From assembly GCF_011306175.1 (NCBI RefSeq), contig NZ_CP049914.1:62001-126000 (forward strand): 64,000 bases of DNA. Direction: 5' to 3'. The notes under the pieces are model-generated. The model had not been told where the DNA came from. It ran no database searches and worked only from the letters and a program-made list of their open reading frames with translations. Position numbers and translations under genes: made by a program. The DNA comes from Vibrio sp. HDW18 (GTDB lineage: Bacteria; Pseudomonadota; Gammaproteobacteria; Enterobacterales; Vibrionaceae). Of the stretch, positions 1 through 8,625 are shown piece by piece (positions within the stretch are counted from its first letter, which is position 1; the number at the start of each line of letters is the position of its first letter).

Positions 1-45
1 AAACAAGCAATAACTTTTTCAAAGCTAACCTCAGCTTGAGAACTC

Positions 46-65
46 AAGGAGGGTTTCCCCTCCTT
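46..65 (-). terminator. Hairpin downstream of siderophore-binding protein gene
   Basis: A perfect 8-bp stem (AAGGAGGG/CCCTCCTT) with a 4-nt loop lies directly after the stop codon of the leftward gene ending at 69. On the minus strand it is not followed by a run of T, so it may be a weak terminator or an mRNA 3' stabilising hairpin. Confidence 0.5.
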
Positions 66-68
66 GGT

Positions 69-980
69 TTACTGCATACCAATCAATGCTTTCATATCTG
101 CGACCATCTGTTCGGTGGCGGTCACGCCAGAGATGGCCACATACCAAGCATTCACATCAAGGTAAGCCAGATGTCCGTCTTGGTAGGCGGTGGTTGCTTT
201 AACTAAATCATTTTCAAAAGCTCGGCGGATACCAACTTCACTTTTATTGACCAACTTGTCACGATCGACCACCAGCAGATTTTTCGGATTGTGCTGACGA
301 ATATATTCATAAGAGATCAAATCGCCATGACCACTTTCTTTGACCACCGCAATCGTTTCACTAAAGCCAAAATCTTTAAACACCGAAGAAAAACGCGAAT
401 TGGCACCAAAGGTTGTAATGTTGCCACCAGAGCTCATGACCAACATCGCATCATTATTGCGCTGTTGGTTATAGTCTGCGATCGCTTTAAATTGCACATC
501 CAATTGGGCTATTTTGGCTTCAACCACGGACTCAATCGCAAACACTTTACCAAGGTTACGCCACTGCTGCTGGGTACTGACCCAGTAACCCGGTTCGTTC
601 TCCGCAGCAAACACCATCGTTGGGGCGATTTTTGACAATTCTTGATAGTTCTTCGCCGCACGTGGCCCAATTACGATCAGATCCGGTTTATGGGTATAAA
701 TTTTTTCAAAATCAGGTTCAAACTGTGACCCAGCACTAGGGTATTGATCCGTTTCGTATTTTGCTAAATAGCTCGGGGTACCATAAAATTTGGCCACCGC
801 CACCGGCTCAATCCCAAAACTGTCCAGCGCATCTAACGCCCCGACACCAATCACCACCACTCGCTGTGGCTTTTGCTCAACCGTGGTTTTACCCAAACGA
901 TGTTCAATTGTGACTGTGTCTGCCTGCACCGTAAACGAAGCTAATAAGCCTAATACCGCCCAATGAAGAAGTGATTTCAT
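69..980 (-). CDS. Periplasmic siderophore-binding protein (CeuE/FatB/VctP-like)
   Basis: Substrate-binding protein of a ferric-siderophore ABC importer, acting in the periplasm. The 303-residue product has a signal peptide (about residues 1-20, ending VQA). A typical type III binding-protein fold follows: an N-terminal lobe with QRVVVIG, a PDLIVIGPRAAK segment, and a C-terminal lobe with NPKNLLVVDRD. The open frame continues to 1076, but ATG at 980 is preferred: it has a GGAAA ribosome site, begins with the signal peptide, and leaves a Fur-like site upstream instead of inside the gene. It resembles the catecholate-siderophore binders VctP of V. cholerae and FatB of V. anguillarum. No permease or ATPase gene lies beside it in the window, so any partners lie to the left or elsewhere. 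Confidence 0.85.
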   Translation of the reverse strand: MKSLLHWAVLGLLASFTVQADTVTIEHRLGKTTVEQKPQRVVVIGVGALDALDSFGIEPVAVAKFYGTPSYLAKYETDQYPSAGSQFEPDFEKIYTHKPDLIVIGPRAAKNYQELSKIAPTMVFAAENEPGYWVSTQQQWRNLGKVFAIESVVEAKIAQLDVQFKAIADYNQQRNNDAMLVMSSGGNITTFGANSRFSSVFKDFGFSETIAVVKESGHGDLISYEYIRQHNPKNLLVVDRDKLVNKSEVGIRRAFENDLVKATTAYQDGHLAYLDVNAWYVAISGVTATEQMVADMKALIGMQ

Positions 981-1023
981 CCGTTGTTTCCGATGGTAAT
1001 GGAGATAAGCAAGATAATAGCTC

Positions 1024-1038
1024 TGATACTTATTCTCA
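1024..1038 (-). promoter_or_regulatory. Fur-like box upstream of siderophore-binding protein
   Basis: On the minus strand the 15-mer TGAGAATAAGTATCA fits the 7-1-7 Fur pattern (TGATAAT-N-ATTATCA) with two differences. It lies about 45 bp before the chosen start at 980, where a repressor site is expected for an iron-regulated siderophore gene. Confidence 0.6.
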
Positions 1039-1157
1039 TTAATGATGGGCAGTATCATAATCAAAATTGACCGCACAATGCAACTGTATAACTACATCTG
1101 CATGATAAGGGGCTGATTTGTGGTCGGCAGGGGAAAGATCATCAACCTGTTAGCAAC

Positions 1158-1188
1158 AAAAAAACAGCCCCAACATAGGTTGAGGCTG
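1158..1188 (-). terminator. Rho-independent terminator of chemoreceptor gene
   Basis: On the minus strand a 9-bp stem (CAGCCTCAA/TTGGGGCTG, one G-U pair) with a 6-nt loop is followed by TTTTTTT. It lies about 40 bp after the stop codon of the leftward methyl-accepting chemotaxis gene. Confidence 0.85.
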
Positions 1189-1229
1189 AAGGTAAAAATA
1201 GTCGCCCAATCAGTAGCGGGAAAACTGAC

Positions 1230-2876
1230 TTATAACTCAAAGCCTCCAACCAATTTATCCAGTTGTGCAGAGAGCCGCTGCAAATTGGCACTGGCTCGAC
1301 TCAACTCATCAGCAACCTGCGAAGTTTCAGAGGTTAGGTGATTGATGTCTTCCACATTACGGTTAATGTCTTCCACTACCGTCGATTGCTCTTCGGTCGC
1401 GGTCGCTACTTGGATATTCTGATCGTTAATTTGATCAATCTGACCATTAATTTCGGTCAGCGATTGATTGGCTTTCGCGGCAAAATCCACCACCACATCA
1501 CTTTGTGAACGGCCTTTTTCCATTGCTTCTACTGCACGATTTGACTCACTTTGCAGACGGTTGATCACTTGCTGAATCTCTTCGGTCGAGGCGGCGGAAC
1601 GGCTAGCCAGTGTACGAACCTCATCCGCTACCACCGCAAAACCACGTCCTTGCTCACCGGCGCGGGCCGCTTCGATTGCCGCATTTAATGCCAGCAAATT
1701 GGTTTGCTCTGAAATACTGCGAATCGTATCTAAGGTTGAACTAATGCCGTTGATCTGAGTGGCTAACGAAGTGACCACTTGAGTTGCACTGTCTAACTCG
1801 CTGGAGAGGGTTTGAATGCGTTGTTGTACTTCACCGACCACCTGTTTACCTTCACCAGAATGTAAAGTGGCTTGTTTGGCAACATCTGCCGCCATTGCGG
1901 CATTGGAAGCGATTTCGGCCACCGTGGCCCCTAATTCATGAATCGCAGTTGCTACCTGCACGGTTCTGTCACGTTGTGCCGCACAGTTGGTTTGAGTCGT
2001 ATGCGCGCGCTGCGAAACACTAGCAGCCATTGATGCTAACTCTTTCGAGTTGTCCGCTACCGCTTCAATCGAAGCGTGCACTTTATCAATAAAATTATTG
2101 AAACTTGCACCAATGTCACACAGCTCATCGTTACCCTCCAGTTCAATTCGGGTGCGCAGTGAAAGATTGGCCGCGGCTGAACTCATCTGATCTTTTAAAT
2201 ACGCCACACGGCTGCGCAAATTGGTAATGATGATCAGTGAGGTGATAAAAGAGATGATCAGCCCCGCCGCAATCATGATCAATTGCCCGGTGCGCCCAGA
2301 TTCAAAACTGACCACGCTGGCACGGTTTTGCTGCTCCGCTTGATCTAATAAAGTATCGAGGATCTGATTGGCTTGTTTACGCATATCACCATAAGTTTTC
2401 GCATACTGATCACGATAGATATTCTGCGCGGTGGTCATATCATTATTGGCCAAAGCTTGCAGCATCGGCTCTAGCTCTTCACGCACCATCTGTTCAAAAC
2501 GTGTTTGCAATTGGCGTGCTTGCTCTCTGAGCGCAGGGTTAACCTGTGAATCAACCGCTAATTGCATCGCTTGACGCATTTCCGGAATATCTTCCATGCG
2601 CGTTTCTTGCACGCGATTCAAAACCCCTTTGGCATCTTGCAATGCCGTTTGTTGTAACAGCATCATATCAATCCCCACCCGCATACGCGGGATCCGTGTG
2701 CTCGCCTCAGCCATCGCACGCATTGGTGCGGCGGTGTTGGCATACAAACGGTTGGATTGGGCCTGCATCTCGGACATGGTATTGAGACTGGAAAAGGCCA
2801 CACACAGCAGCGCAACCGCAGGAATGGCTACGGCGATCGCCAGCATCCATTTGAGAGAAAACTTATTGATCATCAT
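1230..2876 (-). CDS. Methyl-accepting chemotaxis protein
   Basis: Transmembrane chemoreceptor that signals to CheA/CheW. The 548 residues show a first membrane segment (about 8-30), a periplasmic four-helix-bundle-type sensor region (about 35-190), a second membrane segment (about 195-216), a HAMP region, and a long coiled-coil signalling domain. The hairpin tip holds the family-defining [20 protein letters not shown] run followed by [15 protein letters not shown]. No C-terminal CheR-binding pentapeptide is seen; the protein ends LVGGFEL. The ligand cannot be predicted from the sensor domain. The gene stands alone between its own terminator and a roughly 240-bp gap. Confidence 0.93.
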   Translation of the reverse strand: MMINKFSLKWMLAIAVAIPAVALLCVAFSSLNTMSEMQAQSNRLYANTAAPMRAMAEASTRIPRMRVGIDMMLLQQTALQDAKGVLNRVQETRMEDIPEMRQAMQLAVDSQVNPALREQARQLQTRFEQMVREELEPMLQALANNDMTTAQNIYRDQYAKTYGDMRKQANQILDTLLDQAEQQNRASVVSFESGRTGQLIMIAAGLIISFITSLIIITNLRSRVAYLKDQMSSAAANLSLRTRIELEGNDELCDIGASFNNFIDKVHASIEAVADNSKELASMAASVSQRAHTTQTNCAAQRDRTVQVATAIHELGATVAEIASNAAMAADVAKQATLHSGEGKQVVGEVQQRIQTLSSELDSATQVVTSLATQINGISSTLDTIRSISEQTNLLALNAAIEAARAGEQGRGFAVVADEVRTLASRSAASTEEIQQVINRLQSESNRAVEAMEKGRSQSDVVVDFAAKANQSLTEINGQIDQINDQNIQVATATEEQSTVVEDINRNVEDINHLTSETSQVADELSRASANLQRLSAQLDKLVGGFEL

Positions 2877-3112
2877 GCTTGATACCTATTTTTAGAATAA
2901 ACTGCTATGTCGACGCGACAAAAACTTCATAAGCCGTTGTCAATGCACCCTATACTATCGCAACATAAGTTTACAGCAATGTGAAAACTCGCTTCAGTCA
3001 TTCATTTTGGGATAGGTGATCTCTTGGGATGATTTTCGAGGTATGACTGCTCCGATAGCGGTGCTAAAACTTCACTTATCCTGAGCGTTCAATCGGCTGA
3101 CTAAACCCAGTG

Positions 3113-3397
3113 TTAGATCAGCATCAGTTGTGGCAGCAATATCGCCAAACAAAATAACCCGCTTCGCCAAACTTGGTTGTTTAACGCCAGCAGCAGTGGA
3201 GCGAGAAAAAACAGCAGCACTAAAGCTGGCAATGAGCCGTTATGGCTGATAACGCTCAGCAGCAAGGTCACTAAACCAAGCCCAATCCATAAGCTAGGAG
3301 CCACTCTTAACTTAAACCCCAGCAAGCCAATCAACAGCAGTAATATCATCAGTGGTAACATAAACATAACCCCATCAACAATGAGACTAATTCTCAT
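3113..3397 (-). CDS. Small hydrophobic membrane protein, possibly iron-regulated
   Basis: A 94-residue, very hydrophobic protein with about three predicted membrane segments and no recognised domain. A perfect palindrome resembling a Fur box (3380-3398) overlaps the ATG at 3397. Translation may therefore begin at the internal ATG codons for residues 10 or 12 (MFMLPLMILL), leaving the operator upstream of the coding part. The gene is divergent from emrD. Function unknown. Confidence 0.55.
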   Translation of the reverse strand: MRISLIVDGVMFMLPLMILLLLIGLLGFKLRVAPSLWIGLGLVTLLLSVISHNGSLPALVLLFFLAPLLLALNNQVWRSGLFCLAILLPQLMLI

Positions 3398-3398
3398 T
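3380..3398. promoter_or_regulatory. Fur-like palindrome (AATGAGA-N5-TCTCATT)
   Basis: A 19-bp element with perfect 7-bp inverted arms around CTAAT, the size and base composition of a Fur operator. It lies in the interval between the small membrane gene and emrD and overlaps the annotated start of the former. Confidence 0.6.
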
Positions 3399-3623
3399 TA
3401 AATCGATAATAGTCTGCTCTCGCTGCGGGTTCAAACCATCTGAATTTTATTTTATTAATTAGAAAAAATAATCCATTGGATAGATATTTATCGTGGGCAA
3501 ACTGGCAATAATCGATTGCTAGATAAGGCTCTCAGCAATACCATCTCGCACCAACAATCAAACCCTGTTCTATTTTTTCATTAGATGATTTTAATCAGAT
3601 ATGGTTTTTAGCTGGAGATAACG

Positions 3624-4829
3624 ATGTCTGCCCCACTTTCCGTTGCAAAATTAACCTTTTTTATCGCTATTCTGACTGCAGTCGGTCAGGCAACCCAAAC
3701 GATGTACGTGCCTTCTATCGGCTACATGGCACAAGAGTTTCTGGTTTCACCGGCTGCATTACAGGCGGTCATGGCTTGTTATCTGATCCCATACGGTTTG
3801 TCGCAATTTGTCTACGGTACTCTGTCCGATCGGATTGGCCGTAAACCGATCATCATCGCGGGATTACTGATTTATATTTTGGGTTCACTGATGGCACTTT
3901 TTGCTCATCAATACTCATGGTTTCTGATCGGCAGCTTTGTACAAGGCTTAGGGATTGGTTGTGGTGGCGCGATGTCACGTACCCTTTCGCGTGATTGTTT
4001 TGAGGGCGAACGCCTGCACAAAGTCAATAGTTTAATAAGCATGTGTTTGATTTTTTCACCGCTGGTCGCGCCAGTGTTAGGCGGCTTACTGACGGAAACC
4101 TTCGGTTGGCGTTCAAGCTACTTATTTTTATCGCTGTTTGCTATCGCGGTCGTGATCACTATGCTAACCCGCATGATAGAAACGCTACCTGCCCACGCTC
4201 GCCGGAAAGAACCCGTGTTGCGCAGCTATCAGCATGTGCTTGCTACCCGCCGCTTCCAAGGCTACTTGATCTGCTTAGTGGCAACCTTCGCCGGACTCGC
4301 GGTATTTGAAGCCGCGGCTGGGGTGTTATTGGGCGGAGTATTGGCACTGCCTGCGACAACGGTAAGTTTACTGTTTGTACTGCCGATCCCAGGTTATTTA
4401 ACCGGAGCTTGGCTGTCTAACCTTATCACCCAGCGCTGGCGTGAAAAAATGGCCATGCAGGTTGGTTTAAGTGCCATCCTGATCGGTTCATTAGTGATCA
4501 TGCTGCCGGGCTTGTTTGACATCACCAACGCTTGGTCTTTGATCAGCGGGGCAACCATTTACTTTCTCGGTGCCGGTATTTTATTCCCAGCCGCCACCAC
4601 GGGTGCGCTCTCCCCTTTCCCTTATCATGCTGGGACTGGCGGGGCGATTTTGGGAGGAATGCAGAATTTAGGGGCCGGTTTAGCGACTTTGCTCGCGGCC
4701 ATGTACCCGGCGACAAATCAGCTACCACTCGGCATGATTATGTTGCTGATGTCGATCATCGCACTGTGGGGGCTAAAACGAGTTTATAGCAAACAACCAC
4801 CAGCGGATGAGATGCCGCTTGCGGTGTAA
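3624..4829 (+). CDS. emrD: Multidrug efflux MFS transporter EmrD
   Basis: Proton-driven major-facilitator exporter of the inner membrane. The 401 residues give about 12 membrane segments. The loop 2-3 motif is GTLSDRIGRKPII. The segments QTMYVPSI, GGAMSRTLSRD and GILFPAATTGALSPFPYHAGT align with what I recall of E. coli EmrD across the full length. The ATG at 3624 follows GGAG at a good distance. It is a single gene with about 225 bp of leader and no neighbouring regulator in the same direction. Exact substrates cannot be read from the sequence. Confidence 0.88.
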   Translation: MSAPLSVAKLTFFIAILTAVGQATQTMYVPSIGYMAQEFLVSPAALQAVMACYLIPYGLSQFVYGTLSDRIGRKPIIIAGLLIYILGSLMALFAHQYSWFLIGSFVQGLGIGCGGAMSRTLSRDCFEGERLHKVNSLISMCLIFSPLVAPVLGGLLTETFGWRSSYLFLSLFAIAVVITMLTRMIETLPAHARRKEPVLRSYQHVLATRRFQGYLICLVATFAGLAVFEAAAGVLLGGVLALPATTVSLLFVLPIPGYLTGAWLSNLITQRWREKMAMQVGLSAILIGSLVIMLPGLFDITNAWSLISGATIYFLGAGILFPAATTGALSPFPYHAGTGGAILGGMQNLGAGLATLLAAMYPATNQLPLGMIMLLMSIIALWGLKRVYSKQPPADEMPLAV

Positions 4830-4976
4830 CCGCAAAACGTTAGCGCTATCAATCGGCTATGCCATACGAGATCCATTTCGTGGCGGAAAAGACAAAATTA
4901 AATCTTGTCGTCGACTAAAAAGGCAGTAATATACGCGCCATATCACGTTTTGAATCAACTTCTCAACGTGATACTT

Positions 4977-5216
4977 CCTTTAAGTAGAGGCGCGCTGTTC
5001 ATGAGTCGCCAGTCGTAGGTTGACCCCGATGAGGACTGGTTAAAGGGTACAGCGCCGAAGCGTTCGTTGCGTCATCAACGTTCGCTGGGCCAGCATTGAA
5101 CAAATGCCGGACTGCCATAGTTTGTTGTCTATGGAGCGCTACCTTGAAGGATAAGAAGTGTTATTTCGCTGAAATGTGTTTTTTATCCTGCTGGTAGATC
5201 TCCACCTGAAAAGGTG
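4977..5216 (+). promoter_or_regulatory. Lysine riboswitch (L box) with expression platform
   Basis: The aptamer spans about 4977-5150 and carries the conserved lysine-riboswitch blocks: AGTAGAGGCGCG, GAGGACTGG, AAAGGGTACAGCGCCGAAGC, and GGGCCAGCATTGAACAAAT with GCCGGACTGCC. P1 can form between 4977-4987 and 5139-5150. Downstream, 5133-5143 can instead pair with 5193-5203 and 5148-5154 with 5183-5189. A small hairpin (CACC/GGTG, 5203-5216) covers the ribosome site of the next gene. This arrangement suggests lysine-dependent control of translation and perhaps of transcription. Confidence 0.92.
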
Positions 5217-5227
5217 ATGTGAGATCC

Positions 5228-6817
5228 ATGAATTTAGCCCTTTATTCTGACTCGATTTATTCGGTCATTCCGCCGCTGCTCGCGGTGCTACTGGCGATCA
5301 CCACGCGCCGAGTTTTACTCTCGCTAGGCGCAGGGATTATCGCTGGTGCCATCATGCTCAACCATTTTTCCCCCCTGACGACTTTGCAATACCTGTTGGC
5401 TAAAATTAGCGGGTTATTGTGGTCAGAGGGTGCGCCCAACACTGAAAACATCAATATGCTGCTGTTTATGCTGCTGCTCGGTGGCTTGATCAGTTTAATG
5501 ACCGCATCCGGCGCAACCCGCGCTTTCGCCTTATGGGCAGAGCGCAAATGTAAAGATCGCCGCAGTGCCAAAGCGCTGACCGGTTTGATGGTGTTTGCCT
5601 TTTTTATTGACGATTTCTTTCATAGCCTCTCAGTCGGGGCGATTTGCCGCCCGGTGACCGATCGTTTCCAAATCTCACGCGCTAAGCTAGCGTATCTGCT
5701 CGACTCGACTGCTGCACCGGTGTGTGTGATCACTCCGATTTCTTCTTGGGGGGCTTATATTATTGCCCTGATTGGCGGCATTTTAACCGCGCATGAGATG
5801 ACAGAAATCAGTGCCATTTCTGCTTTTGTACAAATGATCCCGATGAATCTGTATGCAGTATTTACCCTGCTGATGGTGCTTGTGGTGATCTTCCTGCCGA
5901 TGGATATTGGCCCGATGCGCCAACATGAAGCGTGGGCGCGTGAAGGCAAATTGTGGGATGAGCGCAAAGGTCGTCCGGCCGGATTAGATATGGAAGGCGG
6001 CGACAGCGCACAAGGCACAATGCTGGATATGGTGTTACCCATCGCGGTACTGACCATCACTACCCTATTCTTTATGCTCTATACCGGTAACCACGCATTA
6101 GTCGCAGCCGAGCAGCCCTTTTCCTTGATTGGAGCGTTAGAAAACACCGATGTGGCTCAGTCGTTGGTTTATGCTGCGTTGTGTAGCCTCGCGGTTTCGG
6201 TGGCTTTGTCATTGCGCTTAAAGCTTTCCGCACAAACTTGGCTGGCGACCGCCCCCAAAGGGGTGATGGCCATGATGCCCGCTATCATCATTTTGCTGTT
6301 TGCATGGACGATTGGTGGCGTGGTGCGCGATCTGCAAACTGGGGTCTATCTCGCTTCCTTGACTCAAGGCAATCTGCCGGTTGAACTGCTGCCTGCCTTA
6401 GTGTTTGTGCTGTCTTGTTTGATGGCCTTTGCCACTGGTACCAGTTGGGGCACTTTCGGAATTATGCTGCCGTTAGCCGGCGATATAGCGGCCGCATCGG
6501 ATATTAGCCTAATGTTGCCAACTCTTTCTGCGGTACTGGCTGGCGCAGTGTTTGGCGATCATGCTTCACCAATTTCTAGCACCAGTATTCTTTCCGCCAC
6601 GGGTGCAGGCAGCCATCATATCGACCATGTTGTCACTCAGTTGCCCTATGCGCTCAGCGCGGCTAGCGGAGCATTATTGGGTTATTTGGCGATGGGCTTA
6701 CTGCACTCGGTGTGGGCCGGTTTAGCGGCGAGTAGCGTATGGTTTGTGCTGTTTTGTGGCTTTCATTTGCGCCAAACTCGCTGGCAGCAGCAAAAACAGC
6801 AACCGGTTAACGCCTAA
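5228..6817 (+). CDS. NhaC-family antiporter-like transporter under lysine riboswitch control (LysW-like)
   Basis: Integral membrane transporter of the NhaC/ion-transporter family, 529 residues with roughly 11-12 membrane segments. Family motifs include GGLISLMTASGATRAFA, FFIDDFFHSLSVGAICRP, FATGTSWGTFGIMLPLAG and FGDHASPISSTSILSATGAG. Family members are usually annotated as Na+/H+ antiporters. The lysine riboswitch directly upstream makes lysine uptake the likely role, as proposed for the L-box-linked LysW group. ATG 5228 is preferred over GTG 5219 because AAGGTG is too close to 5219. Confidence 0.85.
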   Translation: MNLALYSDSIYSVIPPLLAVLLAITTRRVLLSLGAGIIAGAIMLNHFSPLTTLQYLLAKISGLLWSEGAPNTENINMLLFMLLLGGLISLMTASGATRAFALWAERKCKDRRSAKALTGLMVFAFFIDDFFHSLSVGAICRPVTDRFQISRAKLAYLLDSTAAPVCVITPISSWGAYIIALIGGILTAHEMTEISAISAFVQMIPMNLYAVFTLLMVLVVIFLPMDIGPMRQHEAWAREGKLWDERKGRPAGLDMEGGDSAQGTMLDMVLPIAVLTITTLFFMLYTGNHALVAAEQPFSLIGALENTDVAQSLVYAALCSLAVSVALSLRLKLSAQTWLATAPKGVMAMMPAIIILLFAWTIGGVVRDLQTGVYLASLTQGNLPVELLPALVFVLSCLMAFATGTSWGTFGIMLPLAGDIAAASDISLMLPTLSAVLAGAVFGDHASPISSTSILSATGAGSHHIDHVVTQLPYALSAASGALLGYLAMGLLHSVWAGLAASSVWFVLFCGFHLRQTRWQQQKQQPVNA

Positions 6818-6953
6818 GTTAATGCCCAAGTTAATGCCTAACTAACTGAGAGCGAATAATCCTCCCCTGTCACGCTGACCCAATACGACTGTGCTTGGTC
6901 AGCGTTTGGCTGAGTTGAAATGTCACTCAGTCAAGTCCATATCAATCATACGC

Positions 6954-7472
6954 TTAATCGAAATACCACTGCTGATCGAGTAATAGCTGTGCCACACCTG
7001 GAGTGGTTAATGCATGGATCGGTTGTCCCGCTTGCAACGCCTCACGCAGCATAGTGCTGCGTACTGTCAATTTCTCTGGACAGGCCATCACCGTCCAGCG
7101 CTGCAAAATCTGCTCGGCTTGATAAAATTGAGCAAAATTAAGCAGATTGTCCGGCCCGATCACAAACGTCAACTCATCTTCTGGATACTGGGCTTGTAAG
7201 TGAGTGAGCACCGCATAAGTAGTGACGGTGTTTTCTGGTGTGTATAAAATTTCTTCAACATCGCTTCGTTGCACTTTGCTTGAGCCAATATCCTCGATGA
7301 ACTGATCAACCAGTTGATTACGCAGCTCATAATCCAACATGGTTTTCCCCCAAGCATGAGCAATGCTCGGCACCAGTAAAATCAGATCGAAATGACCGAG
7401 TGCATCAATAATGCTTTTATGACCTAAGGTGGGCGGATTAAACGCGCTGCCAAACACCGCGATTTTTTTCAT
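6954..7472 (-). CDS. Nicotinate-nucleotide adenylyltransferase-like protein (NadD family)
   Basis: Nucleotidyltransferase expected to join nicotinate mononucleotide to AMP in NAD synthesis. The 172-residue protein starts with the nucleotide-binding segment FGSAFNPPTLGHKSII, in which TLGH corresponds to the T/HxGH signature. The second signature appears as VRSTMLREAL, close to the ISSTxIR motif. It is shorter than typical NadD (about 210 residues) and diverged, and could be a chromosome-II paralogue. The frame extends to 7556, but ATG 7472 begins exactly at the catalytic fold. It is divergent from nadE with about 70 bp between starts, which supports an NAD role. Confidence 0.75.
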   Translation of the reverse strand: MKKIAVFGSAFNPPTLGHKSIIDALGHFDLILLVPSIAHAWGKTMLDYELRNQLVDQFIEDIGSSKVQRSDVEEILYTPENTVTTYAVLTHLQAQYPEDELTFVIGPDNLLNFAQFYQAEQILQRWTVMACPEKLTVRSTMLREALQAGQPIHALTTPGVAQLLLDQQWYFD

Positions 7473-7545
7473 TGTGTCCCCTGCTTGCCAGTGAATTGCG
7501 TTATCATACACTGAAAATTTGACATTGCTTGCAGGAATGGAACCT

Positions 7546-8376
7546 ATGGAACACAAGATCCGTCAACAAATGCGCGTATTGCCTTCAATTGATCCGTTGT
7601 TTGAAATCGAACGCCGTGTTGCTTTTATTAAACGTAAGCTGACCGAAGCTGGCTGCAAATCCTTGGTATTGGGTATTAGTGGTGGTGTTGACTCGACAAC
7701 CTGTGGCCGTTTAGCTCAACTTGCCATTGAAGATCTCAATCAGCAACACAATACCTCTGAATACCAATTTATCGCGGTGCGTTTGCCTTACGGCGAGCAA
7801 AAAGATGAAGCAGAAGCCCAACTCGCCCTCTCTTTTATTCGCCCTAGCCACTCAGTCTCAGTGAATATCAAAGCCGGTGTCGATGGGCTACATGCAGCTT
7901 CACAGCAAGCGTTGACCGATACGGGCTTAGTTCCTAATGATCCTGCCAAGATTGATTTAATCAAAGGCAACGTCAAAGCTCGCGCACGCATGGTGGCCCA
8001 GTATGAAATCGCCGGCTATGTCGGTGGCCTAGTGCTAGGTACCGACCATTCAGCAGAAAACATCACCGGTTTTTACACCAAATTTGGCGATGGAGCGTGC
8101 GATCTCGCACCACTGTTTGGTCTTAATAAACGTCAAGTGCGCCTAGTGGCAAAAAACCTCGGCGCCCCAGAACAACTGGTATATAAAACCCCAACCGCCG
8201 ATCTGGAAGAATTAGCCCCACAAAAAGCCGACGAAGCGGCGCTTAATCTCACCTATGAGCAGATTGATGATTTTCTGGAAGGTAAACCGATCGCAGTGGA
8301 AGTCAGCCAACGCTTAGTGGCGATTTATCATGCCACGCAACATAAGCGTCAGCCTATCCCAACCCTGTACGATTAA
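7546..8376 (+). CDS. nadE: NH3-dependent NAD+ synthetase
   Basis: Converts deamido-NAD, ATP and ammonia to NAD+ in the cytoplasm. The product is 276 residues, the usual size for the homodimeric ammonia-dependent form; there is no glutaminase domain. The P-loop of the N-type ATP pyrophosphatase fold is [11 protein letters not shown] (about residues 46-56). Other family segments are [38 protein letters not shown] and [13 protein letters not shown] 7546 is chosen because the protein then begins [13 protein letters not shown], as other Vibrio NadE proteins do; ATG 7537 is also possible. Confidence 0.95.
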   Translation: MEHKIRQQMRVLPSIDPLFEIERRVAFIKRKLTEAGCKSLVLGISGGVDSTTCGRLAQLAIEDLNQQHNTSEYQFIAVRLPYGEQKDEAEAQLALSFIRPSHSVSVNIKAGVDGLHAASQQALTDTGLVPNDPAKIDLIKGNVKARARMVAQYEIAGYVGGLVLGTDHSAENITGFYTKFGDGACDLAPLFGLNKRQVRLVAKNLGAPEQLVYKTPTADLEELAPQKADEAALNLTYEQIDDFLEGKPIAVEVSQRLVAIYHATQHKRQPIPTLYD

Positions 8377-8395
8377 TTAGTGCTATCGATGTCCA

Positions 8396-8421
8396 CCAAC
8401 CCAGAGTTGTACTGGGTTGGT
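8396..8421 (+). terminator. Hairpin after nadE
   Basis: A 9-10-bp inverted repeat (CCAACCCAG/CTGGGTTGG) with a 7-nt loop lies 20 bp after the nadE stop. No T-run follows, so termination is possible but not certain. Confidence 0.45.
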
Positions 8422-8625
8422 GACCTCCATGCCACGTGATGTTGCGCAACAAAATCCTTACACCTCTCCAACAGAAGACGTTATTTTTCAGCATCATAGT
8501 GTGATAAATCTCTGAATATCATCATCCCATTTGATCGAGCTAAAATTCTGTGAGCTCGGCTCCATCATTTTTGCAAATCACATCCGACAATGCATAGCAA
8601 TTCAATTAAATATAGGGAACATTGA

